From positions 1 through 48,551 of the forward strand of contig JAKSMP010000013.1 in assembly GCA_024400505.1 (NCBI GenBank): a stretch of DNA of 48,551 nt. Reading direction: 5' to 3'. The notes under the pieces are model-generated. The model saw nothing but the letters and a program-made list of their open reading frames with translations, made no database searches and was not told the origin of the DNA. The translations under genes and the position numbers were made by a program. This document shows positions 25,859 to 33,720 of this stretch, in pieces (the stretch's first letter is position 1; the number at the start of each line of letters is the position of its first letter). The DNA comes from Bacteroidales bacterium. GTDB taxonomy: Bacteria; Bacteroidota; Bacteroidia; Bacteroidales; P3.

Positions 25859-26938
25859 TTATCGAAGTAGTGGAGCTTGAATGAGTCGTAGGAATACTTC
25901 GGCGGCAGGGGCAACGAGTGCATCAGGAAATTCATATTGAGGATGGTGAAGCTCCAGATGGTGTTCGCCTGCACCTATGCCGAACATGGCTCCGCGAAAA
26001 TGGAGAAGGTAGTGTGCAAAATCTTCGGACCAACGGAATGGACTCATTTCTGTTATGGTACGGCAAAGGCAGTGCTGTTCAATATGTTCAACACATTCAA
26101 AGTTGTTCTCGGTAGCAGGGAATGGCTCGCACAAGTGGTATGATACTTTCAGATGATATCGGTCGGCAATCTGATAGACTGTTGAGTGGGCATCGGCCAG
26201 TAGGTGCTCCATAGATTGGTTGGTGAATGCTCGGAGTGTGAACATTACTGAGGCATCGCCAGCTGAGGTTCCGAATGCCTCCTCGCCTATCTGAGTGCAG
26301 ATGAGGGTGGATTGGCGGAAATCATCATTTAGAGCGTTGGGTTTGCTATTGAGGCTTGCAAAGCGTTGGATAATTTCAGCCACAGCAAGGCCAGGGTTTA
26401 TTCCTTTTTCGGGCGTGGAAGCGTGAGTAGGACGACCAGTGAGTTCATACACAACTCCGGTAGAAGCGGCAGCAAATGTACGGTAGTTGAGCACTACTGT
26501 GCCGAGAGGATATCCGGGGAGGTTGTGCAAGGCATAAATGGCATGGATATTATATTGCTGAAGGATTCCTGCCTCAATGATTTTCTGTGCACCGAAACCT
26601 GTTTCTTCTTCGGGTTGAAAGATGAGGATAACGTTGCGTTGGCTGGGAATCGTTTGTTCATCAAGGAGCGAAGCCAGTTGAAGAAGTATGGCTGTATGAC
26701 CATCGTGGCCACACCGATGGCCAATGGGTAGAGCGTCAATATCACCTCGTATGGCAATAGTTGGATGAGACCTTTCTTGACCCCATATAGCCACTACACC
26801 GAAACCACCCACATGGGTGATGACCTGGGTGGGATGGCAGTTGGCAAGTTCGCGTACGATGAGGTCGTGAGCATAATGCTCTTGGCCAGAGATGCCAGGA
26901 TGGAGGTGTAGGTCTTGTCGGAGTGAGGTGGCGTTCAT
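25859..26938 (-). CDS. M20D-family amidohydrolase / peptidase
   Basis: 359 residues if started at the ATG at 26936-26938 (MNATSLRQDLHLHPGISGQE), which I prefer to the in-frame ATG at 27079 because the latter would lie inside the upstream gene. Metal site: His74-Arg-Cys76-Gly-His78-Asp79-Gly-His81 (the usual form is HxCGHDxH), with QPEEE at 108-112 containing the catalytic Glu pair, and a later His138 in LHNLPG. Members hydrolyse N-acyl amino acids or hippurate. No signal peptide. It starts 2 bp after the MurD2-like gene's stop and is last in the operon, so a role in recycling or trimming cell-wall amino acids is possible, but that is only inference. Confidence 0.85.
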   Translation of the reverse strand: MNATSLRQDLHLHPGISGQEHYAHDLIVRELANCHPTQVITHVGGFGVVAIWGQERSHPTIAIRGDIDALPIGHRCGHDGHTAILLQLASLLDEQTIPSQRNVILIFQPEEETGFGAQKIIEAGILQQYNIHAIYALHNLPGYPLGTVVLNYRTFAAASTGVVYELTGRPTHASTPEKGINPGLAVAEIIQRFASLNSKPNALNDDFRQSTLICTQIGEEAFGTSAGDASVMFTLRAFTNQSMEHLLADAHSTVYQIADRYHLKVSYHLCEPFPATENNFECVEHIEQHCLCRTITEMSPFRWSEDFAHYLLHFRGAMFGIGAGEHHLELHHPQYEFPDALVAPAAEVFLRLIQAPLLR

Positions 26939-26940
26939 GA

Positions 26941-28254
26941 TTATAGTGAGGGGGTGTATTGGCAGACAAGGTTTTTGAATATGCTTCCGCGCTCTTCGAA
27001 ATTCTTGAAGGCATCGTAGCTTGCGGCAGCTGGAGAAAGTAAGCAGATACTGCCAGCTGGGGTATGCTGGAAGCACCATGAAACGATACGTGAATAGTCA
27101 CTTTCGACTAATACCTGGCAGTTGCTCACTGCTTGTGGGTATTGTGATTTCCACTCCATAAGCATACGCTCACCTGCTTTGCCCACGAATACTAGGCTAC
27201 CGATAGTGGTCTGCTGCGAGAGGTATTGTCCTAGAGGAGCATAGTCGATGCCTCGATCAAAGCCACCAAGGATAAGCGTGTGTGTGCTAGGCAAGGCACG
27301 TAGGGCGGCGATGCAGGCAGCTGGGATGGTGGATATGGAGTCGTTGTAGAATGTAATTCCATGAAAGGTTCCAACTAACTCAAGTCGGTGGGGTAGCCCT
27401 TGGAATGTGGAAAGTGCAAGAGAGAACTGGTCAGGTGTGACTCCCAGGAGGGCTGTTGCTTGCTGTGCCACATGAATATTGCTTAGGTTGTGATTCCCTT
27501 GGAGGGGAATTGTGCCTAGTTGTGATTTGAGAGCTTGGTCTAAAGTGTAAGGGTGAAGCGTGGATGTTGTTTGCGCTTGAATCTCTTGGGTGAGAGCGAG
27601 GAGGTCGGGGTTGTCGGCACAGTAAAAGCAGTGATCATTGGTATCTTGGCAAAGCATAAGCTGCATTTTTGCCATCTGGTAATCGTGGTAGTTGTGGTAA
27701 TGATCAAGGTGCTCTTGATAGAGGTTAAGGAGTATTCCTATATGAGGAGCACGACTGATATTCTCTAATTGATGGCAGGAAAATTCGGCCACCACAAGAC
27801 TTTGACTGTCGAGTTGAGGAATGATGTCAAACAGAGGTATGCCTATGTTGCCAGCCAATATTACATGTCGTTGAGGGAATGTTTGACTCAGCACGTGGTG
27901 GATGAGCGTAGTGGTTGTGCTTTTCCCTTTTGTGCCAGTCACGCCCAGTGTGATGTCGTGGAATACTTGGAGGAAAATATTGGTCTGAGAAGTGATGGTG
28001 TCAAGTGAACAACGACCTTCAAATTTCATGGTTGGAATACCTGGTGACTTTACAATTAAGTCGTAGGGGGTTCCATTAGCAGATGCTTGCTCAAGACAAT
28101 CAAAGATTTCTTGGTCGTTTGAGGCTATATCGAACTTCTCTCCAGGGAGCAACTGCTGAAAAAGTGCATGCGTGCTCTTCCCTTCGCGGCCATAACCTGC
28201 GATGAGGATGCGGCGATGGGAGATAAGCTGGATGAACTGTTCTTGCCTATACAT
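26941..28254 (-). CDS. murD2: MurD2-like UDP-MurNAc-L-Ala ligase (probably adding L-Glu)
   Basis: 437-residue Mur ligase. Domain order: Rossmann-like N-terminus (IAGYGREGKSTHAL, 18-31), IVKSPGIP (67-74), P-loop GTKGKSTT (107-114), LNLYQEHLDHY (176-186), then the C-terminal domain with NDSISTIPA (304-312), GGFDRGID (330-337) and LLSPAAASYDAFKNF. Ordinary MurD has NDSKATN and a GGxxKGxDF-type segment here; the ISTxP and DRGxD forms, and YGREGKS, instead match what I recall of MurD2, the L-glutamate-adding ligase from Xanthomonas. The gene 11 bp upstream is MurL-like, the known partner. An ordinary MurD remains possible. Confidence 0.8.
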   Translation of the reverse strand: MYRQEQFIQLISHRRILIAGYGREGKSTHALFQQLLPGEKFDIASNDQEIFDCLEQASANGTPYDLIVKSPGIPTMKFEGRCSLDTITSQTNIFLQVFHDITLGVTGTKGKSTTTTLIHHVLSQTFPQRHVILAGNIGIPLFDIIPQLDSQSLVVAEFSCHQLENISRAPHIGILLNLYQEHLDHYHNYHDYQMAKMQLMLCQDTNDHCFYCADNPDLLALTQEIQAQTTSTLHPYTLDQALKSQLGTIPLQGNHNLSNIHVAQQATALLGVTPDQFSLALSTFQGLPHRLELVGTFHGITFYNDSISTIPAACIAALRALPSTHTLILGGFDRGIDYAPLGQYLSQQTTIGSLVFVGKAGERMLMEWKSQYPQAVSNCQVLVESDYSRIVSWCFQHTPAGSICLLSPAAASYDAFKNFEERGSIFKNLVCQYTPSL

Positions 28255-28265
28255 ATTATTTATTG

Positions 28266-29630
28266 TTATTGCTCGTTGGCGGTGCGAATGGCCTGCTGTA
28301 GGATATTAAGCACCGATGGAGCAAGATTGTTTTCAGGGAAGAGGGTTGTCAATGATGTTGTGGGGTCGGAAGGTTTATAGTCTTCCAATAATGCTGGACG
28401 CTTATGAGCGTACCAACGGCGAAGGGTAAGCGAAAGTGCACTGTGAACTTCGCTGATGGTGCCCACACATTCAAAAGGTTTAGTGGGGGCTTTGCCCGTT
28501 AACTCAAGAAAATAAGGACGGAGTTCTATGCAATCAAGCATAGCCTTGCCAAATATAGCATTGAGTATCTCTGGCGCAATGAAGGGGGATAAGATAATGT
28601 ATGCGAAAAGGCATTTGGGACAATTCCCACACCAAATGTCTTGTTTAGACCCCACATTGCAGGACCGGAAGACGGAGAAGTACTGCTTATGCTGACTAAA
28701 CAGGAGCGCTATCTGCAATTCGGAAAGAGGACGCAGGAAGCTGTAATAGTTGAAACGGGAAGATATGTGTGAAGCTACATATCGGCGGAAGTCGTTCTCG
28801 AATTCGAGGCTTTTGGAGTATTGGTGGTTGACATTTGTTCCAACCACGGTAGATTCGTTTGCACTACTTTCGTTGGAGAGTGCAATATTTGGTATGCCGC
28901 TGAGTTGTGCGGCTAATAAGGTATAAAACGCCAACATGGCACTGAATGGTGTATGACCATTGAGGTAGCCCTGTGCGTTGAGTTCCAATAGGCGGGGATG
29001 TATGGATCGTTTGATGACTAACACCTCGTCAAGTGTGTAGCCGGCAGTCTGTATGCATCCCACAGTAGCCCCGCGAGGATTCATGATGAGGGGAACTGGG
29101 CGAAGGCCTGGCTGGCGCAAGTGCTCGAGGGTGACTACGGAATCCTTACCACCGCCAATAGGAATGAGGTGGTTTGTTGAAGATAGATTTGTAAACAGAT
29201 CGTCATTCAAGATTGGCGTGGATCCAAAGCAATCTATGGTGAGGAAGTTATCGATGGTTGCTTCTATTCCATTTATATAGAAGAATTCTCCCAGACCGTT
29301 GAAATATATTTTCTTCCAAAACTGAACCTGATCTGGGTTAAGTTGGCCACAACGCACTTCTACTACCGGTGAACACACGCATTTCCAATAGCTAATGAGC
29401 TCTATCATTCCAATGTTGAAAACCAAGGTGTCGAGCACGTCACGAGGTTGGTCGAAGCGTAGGAATGGCCTGGAGGGAATAAATGCTGTGGGCTGGAACT
29501 GGATATCAGGTCCAGCAGAAAAATCAAAAACGATGTGCAGTCCATCGGGCTGCACATCGTATTGAAAACTCTGATAGACAAACTTGGGATAAGTTTGACG
29601 ATAGAGTTCGTATTTTGTCTGGTTAGACAT
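28266..29630 (-). CDS. murL: MurL-like UDP-MurNAc-L-Ala-L-Glu epimerase
   Basis: 454 residues. Signatures remembered from MurL of Xanthomonas: FNGLGEFFYINGIE (110-122), PIGGGKDS (157-164, a PP-loop-like ATP motif), LNGHTPFSAM (223-232), VNHQYSKSLEFE (267-278), WCGNCPKC (333-340) and KPFECVG (384-390). MurL epimerises the terminal L-Glu of UDP-MurNAc-L-Ala-L-Glu to D-Glu in an ATP-dependent reaction, replacing glutamate racemase. Cytoplasmic, no signal peptide. It lies 11 bp upstream of the MurD2-like gene and 6 bp downstream of a coiled-coil lipoprotein gene, so all four genes look co-transcribed. I know of this pair mainly from Proteobacteria and Actinobacteria. Confidence 0.87.
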   Translation of the reverse strand: MSNQTKYELYRQTYPKFVYQSFQYDVQPDGLHIVFDFSAGPDIQFQPTAFIPSRPFLRFDQPRDVLDTLVFNIGMIELISYWKCVCSPVVEVRCGQLNPDQVQFWKKIYFNGLGEFFYINGIEATIDNFLTIDCFGSTPILNDDLFTNLSSTNHLIPIGGGKDSVVTLEHLRQPGLRPVPLIMNPRGATVGCIQTAGYTLDEVLVIKRSIHPRLLELNAQGYLNGHTPFSAMLAFYTLLAAQLSGIPNIALSNESSANESTVVGTNVNHQYSKSLEFENDFRRYVASHISSRFNYYSFLRPLSELQIALLFSQHKQYFSVFRSCNVGSKQDIWCGNCPKCLFAYIILSPFIAPEILNAIFGKAMLDCIELRPYFLELTGKAPTKPFECVGTISEVHSALSLTLRRWYAHKRPALLEDYKPSDPTTSLTTLFPENNLAPSVLNILQQAIRTANEQ

Positions 29631-29636
29631 CAGTGT

Positions 29637-31022
29637 TTATTTCAGTTTAAACTCAGTGACACCGATAAGACTGCCGTTAGCGTAGAGTGAAAGACGATAG
29701 ATACCGGATTCGAGTTCGGTTTCGCTATCCTTAACCCAACTCATGTCGAAAGTGCGGCTGTCACCAGTGAACTCGAATGCCTGAACCATAGTGTAGGTGG
29801 TTCTGGTTCCATTGGCATCGAATTTCTGTTCCATGGTGCCATTGTGCAAGACTACGTTGGAGGGGGAAGTGAGGACTGCGTAAATGGTGATGGTGCCGGG
29901 CTCAATTACATTATTGGCAAGGATAGTACCATCCACAAGGAAAGAGTTGACAGCAGTTGCGCGGTTGGTTGCGCGACCGGTGCCGTTGGAGAGGTGTTTG
30001 ATGGGGGTGACGGTGAGGTTATCGGTGGCGAGAATGGATGCGCGGCTCATCTTGGCTGCCATCTTAGCATTTTCAACAGAGGTGTTCTCGTAATTACGCT
30101 TGTAGGAAACTACCTCATTGCGGAGGCTGTCATTCTCGGAACGAAGCACGGTATTCTCTGCCCGGAGGCGTTGAATCTCCTCATAGTACTCGTCGCACTG
30201 GTTCTGCAGCTGGGCAAGTTTCTTGTTGATGTTGCCTTTGGTCTTTGCGATGCTGGCTTTTGCTTCAGCAGCAGATTTCTCAGCCTCGTTCTTGGCGTTT
30301 TGTGCATTAGCGGTGGCTTCAGCAACGAGTGCGGTCTGCTTTGCGAGTTCTTCCTGAAGGTGTGCGATTTCTTTCTGCTGAGCGGCCAATTGGTTCTGGA
30401 GGAGAGCAACTTGTGATGCATAGTCAGTATTTGCGTCGGCCTCAACAGTTACTTCGGTCTTATGCATACCCAAAAGGTAAGCCACACGAGCGGTGAGTGA
30501 ATCATTAGAATTGGTGAGCACCACTTTGTCGTTGGAGAGGGCCACAATGCGTGCGTCCTGTTCTCTCACGAGGCGTTGCAGTCTAGCGAGGAGTTCACGA
30601 TCGCCAAAGTTGTCGGCAGCTTTAAGGTCGCTGAGTTCGCTCTCTAGCTGTTGAATGCGATTCTTAAGCTGTTCGATTTCTGCTTTCTTAGCTGCACGCT
30701 GAGCGTCTGCTTTCTTTCTAGTTTTAGTGGAAGTCTTAGTGGTAGCCTTACCAGTAGTTTGGGTACCAGCGTTGTTGAGTTGGTTAATGAGGCTTTGAAT
30801 TTCATTAGCCTGAGCCTGGATGGTGCTGTCACGGTCTGCAAGTTGATGAGTGCAGTCTTCACAGGTGGTCTGCATCTCTTGATATTCACCCATGATTTCG
30901 TCCAAACGGCTCTGCAATTCGGCTGCAGAAGAGTCTGTTTGTGCTTGCTGATCACAAGAAATGAGGCAGCCTGCAGCCATGATGGTGAGCAAAACTACCT
31001 TGAAAATGGATTTCTTTCTCAT
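29637..31022 (-). CDS. Coiled-coil lipoprotein with C-terminal beta domain, 461 aa
   Basis: Lipoprotein signal with Cys23 (GCLISC). Residues ~30-325 are almost entirely helical, with heptad-like Leu/Ala/Glu/Gln/Lys stretches (two coiled-coil blocks, broken by a Thr/Lys-rich linker about 88-115). Residues ~335-461 form a beta-rich domain (SVLDGTILANN..., ending YANGSLIGVTEFKLK). The layout suggests a periplasmic or envelope-spanning rod with a terminal head. Function unknown. First gene of the operon with murL, murD2 and the M20D gene; promoter element at 31092-31099. Confidence 0.8.
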   Translation of the reverse strand: MRKKSIFKVVLLTIMAAGCLISCDQQAQTDSSAAELQSRLDEIMGEYQEMQTTCEDCTHQLADRDSTIQAQANEIQSLINQLNNAGTQTTGKATTKTSTKTRKKADAQRAAKKAEIEQLKNRIQQLESELSDLKAADNFGDRELLARLQRLVREQDARIVALSNDKVVLTNSNDSLTARVAYLLGMHKTEVTVEADANTDYASQVALLQNQLAAQQKEIAHLQEELAKQTALVAEATANAQNAKNEAEKSAAEAKASIAKTKGNINKKLAQLQNQCDEYYEEIQRLRAENTVLRSENDSLRNEVVSYKRNYENTSVENAKMAAKMSRASILATDNLTVTPIKHLSNGTGRATNRATAVNSFLVDGTILANNVIEPGTITIYAVLTSPSNVVLHNGTMEQKFDANGTRTTYTMVQAFEFTGDSRTFDMSWVKDSETELESGIYRLSLYANGSLIGVTEFKLK

Positions 31023-31072
31023 TGTTTTTATTGTATTTATGTATTTAATTTATCTAATTTAAAAAAAGTTCG

Positions 31073-31080
31073 TACTTTTG
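31073..31080 (+). promoter_or_regulatory. Candidate promoter for the barrel / S41 genes
   Basis: Plus strand TACTTTTG (TAnnTTTG), about 50 bp upstream of the start at 31131. It faces the minus-strand element at 31092-31099 only 11 bp away. Confidence 0.5.
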
Positions 31081-31091
31081 TATTCAAATTG

Positions 31092-31099
31092 CAAAGATA
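31092..31099 (-). promoter_or_regulatory. Candidate promoter of the lipoprotein / murL / murD2 operon
   Basis: Minus strand TATCTTTG (TAnnTTTG), about 70 bp upstream of the lipoprotein start at 31022. Confidence 0.6.
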
Positions 31100-31130
31100 A
31101 ATGTTTTTTTTTGAATAATAATAAAATGTT

Positions 31131-31919
31131 ATGAAAAATATTATAATAACGTTTTTTGCATTCTTTGTATTGCCTTTTGTTGTCCATCCACAAGAGGTTG
31201 ACGAATGCAATTATTGGCTTTCACTGCAAGGTGGGGGAGGCATGGGTTTCTATCGAGAGATGGGTGCATCTCCACTCACTTATCGCGGTCCTGAATTGCT
31301 ACCTGCCATTAGCTTGACTACAGAGCGTGGTGCATGGCGAAACGATTGGCATGTGGGTGGTAGTGCGGGTGGTTATGGCCTGAGATGGGGCATGAACAGT
31401 ATGCAGGCCTATGGTGGTCAAGTTGAAGTTAAAGGCTCAGTTTTGAATAAGATTCAGGAGATGGGCTCGTTGTCAATTCTTGTTGGTGGGAATGTCGAGG
31501 ATGTATTTGATGTGCGATACCATTCAGGACTGGGTAATTCTGCCACAAGTTTTAGCAATTGGATTAGGATAAATGGATTGATTCAGACTGATTTTCAATG
31601 GAGAAATAGCGTTTTTTATTTCCAGTTTGGGTTTAATCCGTTGGCTCTTGTTTTGCGTCCAGGATATGCTTTTATGGACAATTTTGATCAGGATATTGCC
31701 AATCCAATTGGCAATACATTCGACCAATATCGTTGGTATGTTGCTGGTTTTTCTGGCATGGACACAGAATTGGGATACCGTTATCAACTCAAGAATGGTA
31801 ACAAAATAGGTGTTTCATACCGTTGGAGATATATCACATCCCGAATTTCCGAGCTGGCTCCTCACCGCTTTGAGTATGCTCAGCATGGTATTGTGTTGGA
31901 TTTAATGTTTAAGATTTGA
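31131..31919 (+). CDS. Small outer-membrane barrel-like protein, 262 aa
   Basis: Signal peptide 1-20 (VVHPQ-E). The mature protein is Gly- and aromatic-rich with alternating strands (YWLSLQGGGGMGFYRE, GSAGGYGLRWGMNS, YRWYVAGFSGMDTELGYRY) and ends VLDLMFKI. No family recognised. 13 bp upstream of the S41 lipoprotein gene, so the two are probably co-expressed envelope proteins. The coding strand is visibly richer in G and T than the genes after 39.7 kb. Confidence 0.72.
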   Translation: MKNIIITFFAFFVLPFVVHPQEVDECNYWLSLQGGGGMGFYREMGASPLTYRGPELLPAISLTTERGAWRNDWHVGGSAGGYGLRWGMNSMQAYGGQVEVKGSVLNKIQEMGSLSILVGGNVEDVFDVRYHSGLGNSATSFSNWIRINGLIQTDFQWRNSVFYFQFGFNPLALVLRPGYAFMDNFDQDIANPIGNTFDQYRWYVAGFSGMDTELGYRYQLKNGNKIGVSYRWRYITSRISELAPHRFEYAQHGIVLDLMFKI

Positions 31920-31932
31920 AAGAATAGGTGTT

Positions 31933-32961
31933 ATGAAAGGCATAAAGATTCTAGTTGTTTTTTCTATATTAAGTTTGTTCAGTGCCTGCGAAAAGGTATT
32001 AATGCTGAATGATTTGCCTGGTACTGCTACAAACACTTTCGGATATCTTTGGCAGAAGGTAGATGAGCAGTATTCTATGTTTGATGTAAAAGGGGTAGAT
32101 TGGGTGGCTGTGTATGATTCTCTCCGACCTCTGGTGTATGATGGCATGGACAATGATAGTCTTTTTTCGGTGTGTGCTAGGATGCTGAATGTGCTGCGTG
32201 ACGGTCATGTTAATCTTTACTCTGCTTATGACGTTTCTCGTAGCGATTCAATTTATTATAACTTTTATCGTGAGAGTGATTTCGATGCCGATGCAGTAGT
32301 TCTTAATTACTTGGGTATTAACTATCATCAAACAGGTGGTGTGGCACATAATTCGTTGTGCGATGGTCGTGTGATTTATGCTCGGTATGGATCCTTCAGC
32401 AGTGGGGTTTCTGTGGGACAGCTGCGATATATAATAAATGCCTACCCCAAAGCCGAAGGCATGATACTGGATATACGAGGCAATGGTGGTGGAAGTTTAG
32501 AAAATGTTGTGCATCTACTAAGTATTATGCCATCCAATGGTCAACACCTTTATGATAGTCAGATTCGTTCTGGTAGGGGGCATGATGATTTTGGCCCGCT
32601 ACAGCCTACTTATGCTCCAATCGTGAATGAGAATTCAATGTTTAATAAACCAGTGATAGTGCTTGTAGATAAAGGGTGCTATAGTGCCGCTAGTGTTTTC
32701 GCCATCTGTACACAGGCTTATGATAACATCACGCTCATGGGCGATACCACCAGTGGGGGACTGGGTCTGCCTCTTACAGGTGTACTGCCCAATGGTTGGC
32801 AGTATCGTTTTCCCGTGACCCGCACCATTGCATTGGACGGCCAGAACTATGAGAACGGAGTTCCTCCTGATGTTTATCTCCGTCTAGACAAGCAAATGCT
32901 TCATGATGAGGGACGTGACAATGTTATAGATAGTGCTTGTGCCCGGATTCTTTCACGCTAA
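31933..32961 (+). CDS. S41-family (tricorn-type) peptidase lipoprotein
   Basis: 342 residues; lipobox LFSAC with acylated Cys19. S41 features: LRDGHVNLYS (88-97) with the tricorn-type His92, LDIRGNGGGS (179-188), DKGCYSAASVF with nucleophile Ser251, and GDTTSGGLGLPLTGVLPNGW (270-289). Where CtpA-type proteases have the catalytic Lys (FGKGxVQ), this protein has Gly, so a Ser/His tetrad of the tricorn/IRBP kind is more likely than a Ser/Lys dyad. No PDZ domain is evident. Probably a periplasmic or outer-membrane-anchored peptidase; substrate unknown. Follows the barrel gene by 13 bp. Confidence 0.87.
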   Translation: MKGIKILVVFSILSLFSACEKVLMLNDLPGTATNTFGYLWQKVDEQYSMFDVKGVDWVAVYDSLRPLVYDGMDNDSLFSVCARMLNVLRDGHVNLYSAYDVSRSDSIYYNFYRESDFDADAVVLNYLGINYHQTGGVAHNSLCDGRVIYARYGSFSSGVSVGQLRYIINAYPKAEGMILDIRGNGGGSLENVVHLLSIMPSNGQHLYDSQIRSGRGHDDFGPLQPTYAPIVNENSMFNKPVIVLVDKGCYSAASVFAICTQAYDNITLMGDTTSGGLGLPLTGVLPNGWQYRFPVTRTIALDGQNYENGVPPDVYLRLDKQMLHDEGRDNVIDSACARILSR

Positions 32962-32966
32962 ATAAG

Positions 32967-32996
32967 AAGGACGGAAACCGCAAAGCTTCCGTCCTT
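32967..32996. terminator. Hairpin terminator between the S41 gene and elbB
   Basis: AAGGACGGAA (32967-32976) pairs perfectly with TTCCGTCCTT (32987-32996). It begins 5 bp after the S41 stop and ends in ATCTTATTT on the plus strand. Convergent genes flank it, so it may serve both directions. Confidence 0.8.
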
Positions 32997-33075
32997 ATCT
33001 TATTTCGAAGACTTATTCTTAATACTAAAACTCGCTATGTTCGTGTAATAGCAGAGCAATGTTTTGCTAAGTCTT

Positions 33076-33720
33076 TTAGCAATTCTTTTCTAATGCTGCT
33101 ACCATATTTTCGGCACCATCGAAAATTTCGCTGATGTGAGTTCCTACCATATATGCAGGGGTAGTATAAACCAGGTTCTGTTCATCAAAACAGTATTCCG
33201 TAGCTTGGCAGCAATGGTGTTTAGCACCTAATTTCTGTGCCACTTCGGATGCTGCACAGGGTTGGCCAAGCGTAAGCGTTACGCCCATTGGTCCCAACAC
33301 TTTTGCTAACACCATTGGGGCTATGCACATGGCCAAAATAGGTTTGTGGAGTTGGTGAGTCGAAAGAATTGCTTTTTCAACATCTGGGCGTACTACCATC
33401 TGTTCACCGGCGAATGCATAAGTGCTCAGGTTGCGTGCTGCGCCCATACCACCGGGAAGTGCCAATGCATCGAATTGTGATGGGTTATACTGTTCTAGAG
33501 GTAAAATATTACCTCGTGCTATGCGAGCAGATTCTACGTAAATATCACGTTGTTCGGTTTCGCTATTGTCTAAATGGCTAACCACTTGATATTTACCTTG
33601 AGGAGCAAAGCATTGCACTTGCCACCCTCTACGGTCGAATGCCAGCATGAGGGATAGTGTCTCTTGGAGTTCGCTGCCGTCGCGATTGCCGCAGCCAGAG
33701 AGAATGAGTGCTATTTTCAT
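33076..33720 (-). CDS. elbB: ElbB-like DJ-1/PfpI-family glyoxalase
   Basis: 214 residues. Starts ALILSGCGNRDGSELQETL, a hallmark of ElbB (isoprenoid biosynthesis protein with glyoxalase activity). Candidate nucleophile Cys132 in LAMCIAPMVLA and conserved DALALPGGMGAARNLS. Cytoplasmic. Its ATG overlaps the stop codon of the upstream repeat protein (TCAT at 33717-33720, i.e. ATGA overlap), so translation is probably coupled. Physiological role is not well settled in the family. Confidence 0.92.
   Translation of the reverse strand: MKIALILSGCGNRDGSELQETLSLMLAFDRRGWQVQCFAPQGKYQVVSHLDNSETEQRDIYVESARIARGNILPLEQYNPSQFDALALPGGMGAARNLSTYAFAGEQMVVRPDVEKAILSTHQLHKPILAMCIAPMVLAKVLGPMGVTLTLGQPCAASEVAQKLGAKHHCCQATEYCFDEQNLVYTTPAYMVGTHISEIFDGAENMVAALEKNC

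Noticed and set aside
26941-28254. Ordinary MurD
   Set aside because: Not excluded, but NDSISTIPA and GGFDRGID motifs and the adjacent MurL-like gene favour MurD2; no dcw-cluster gene is near.
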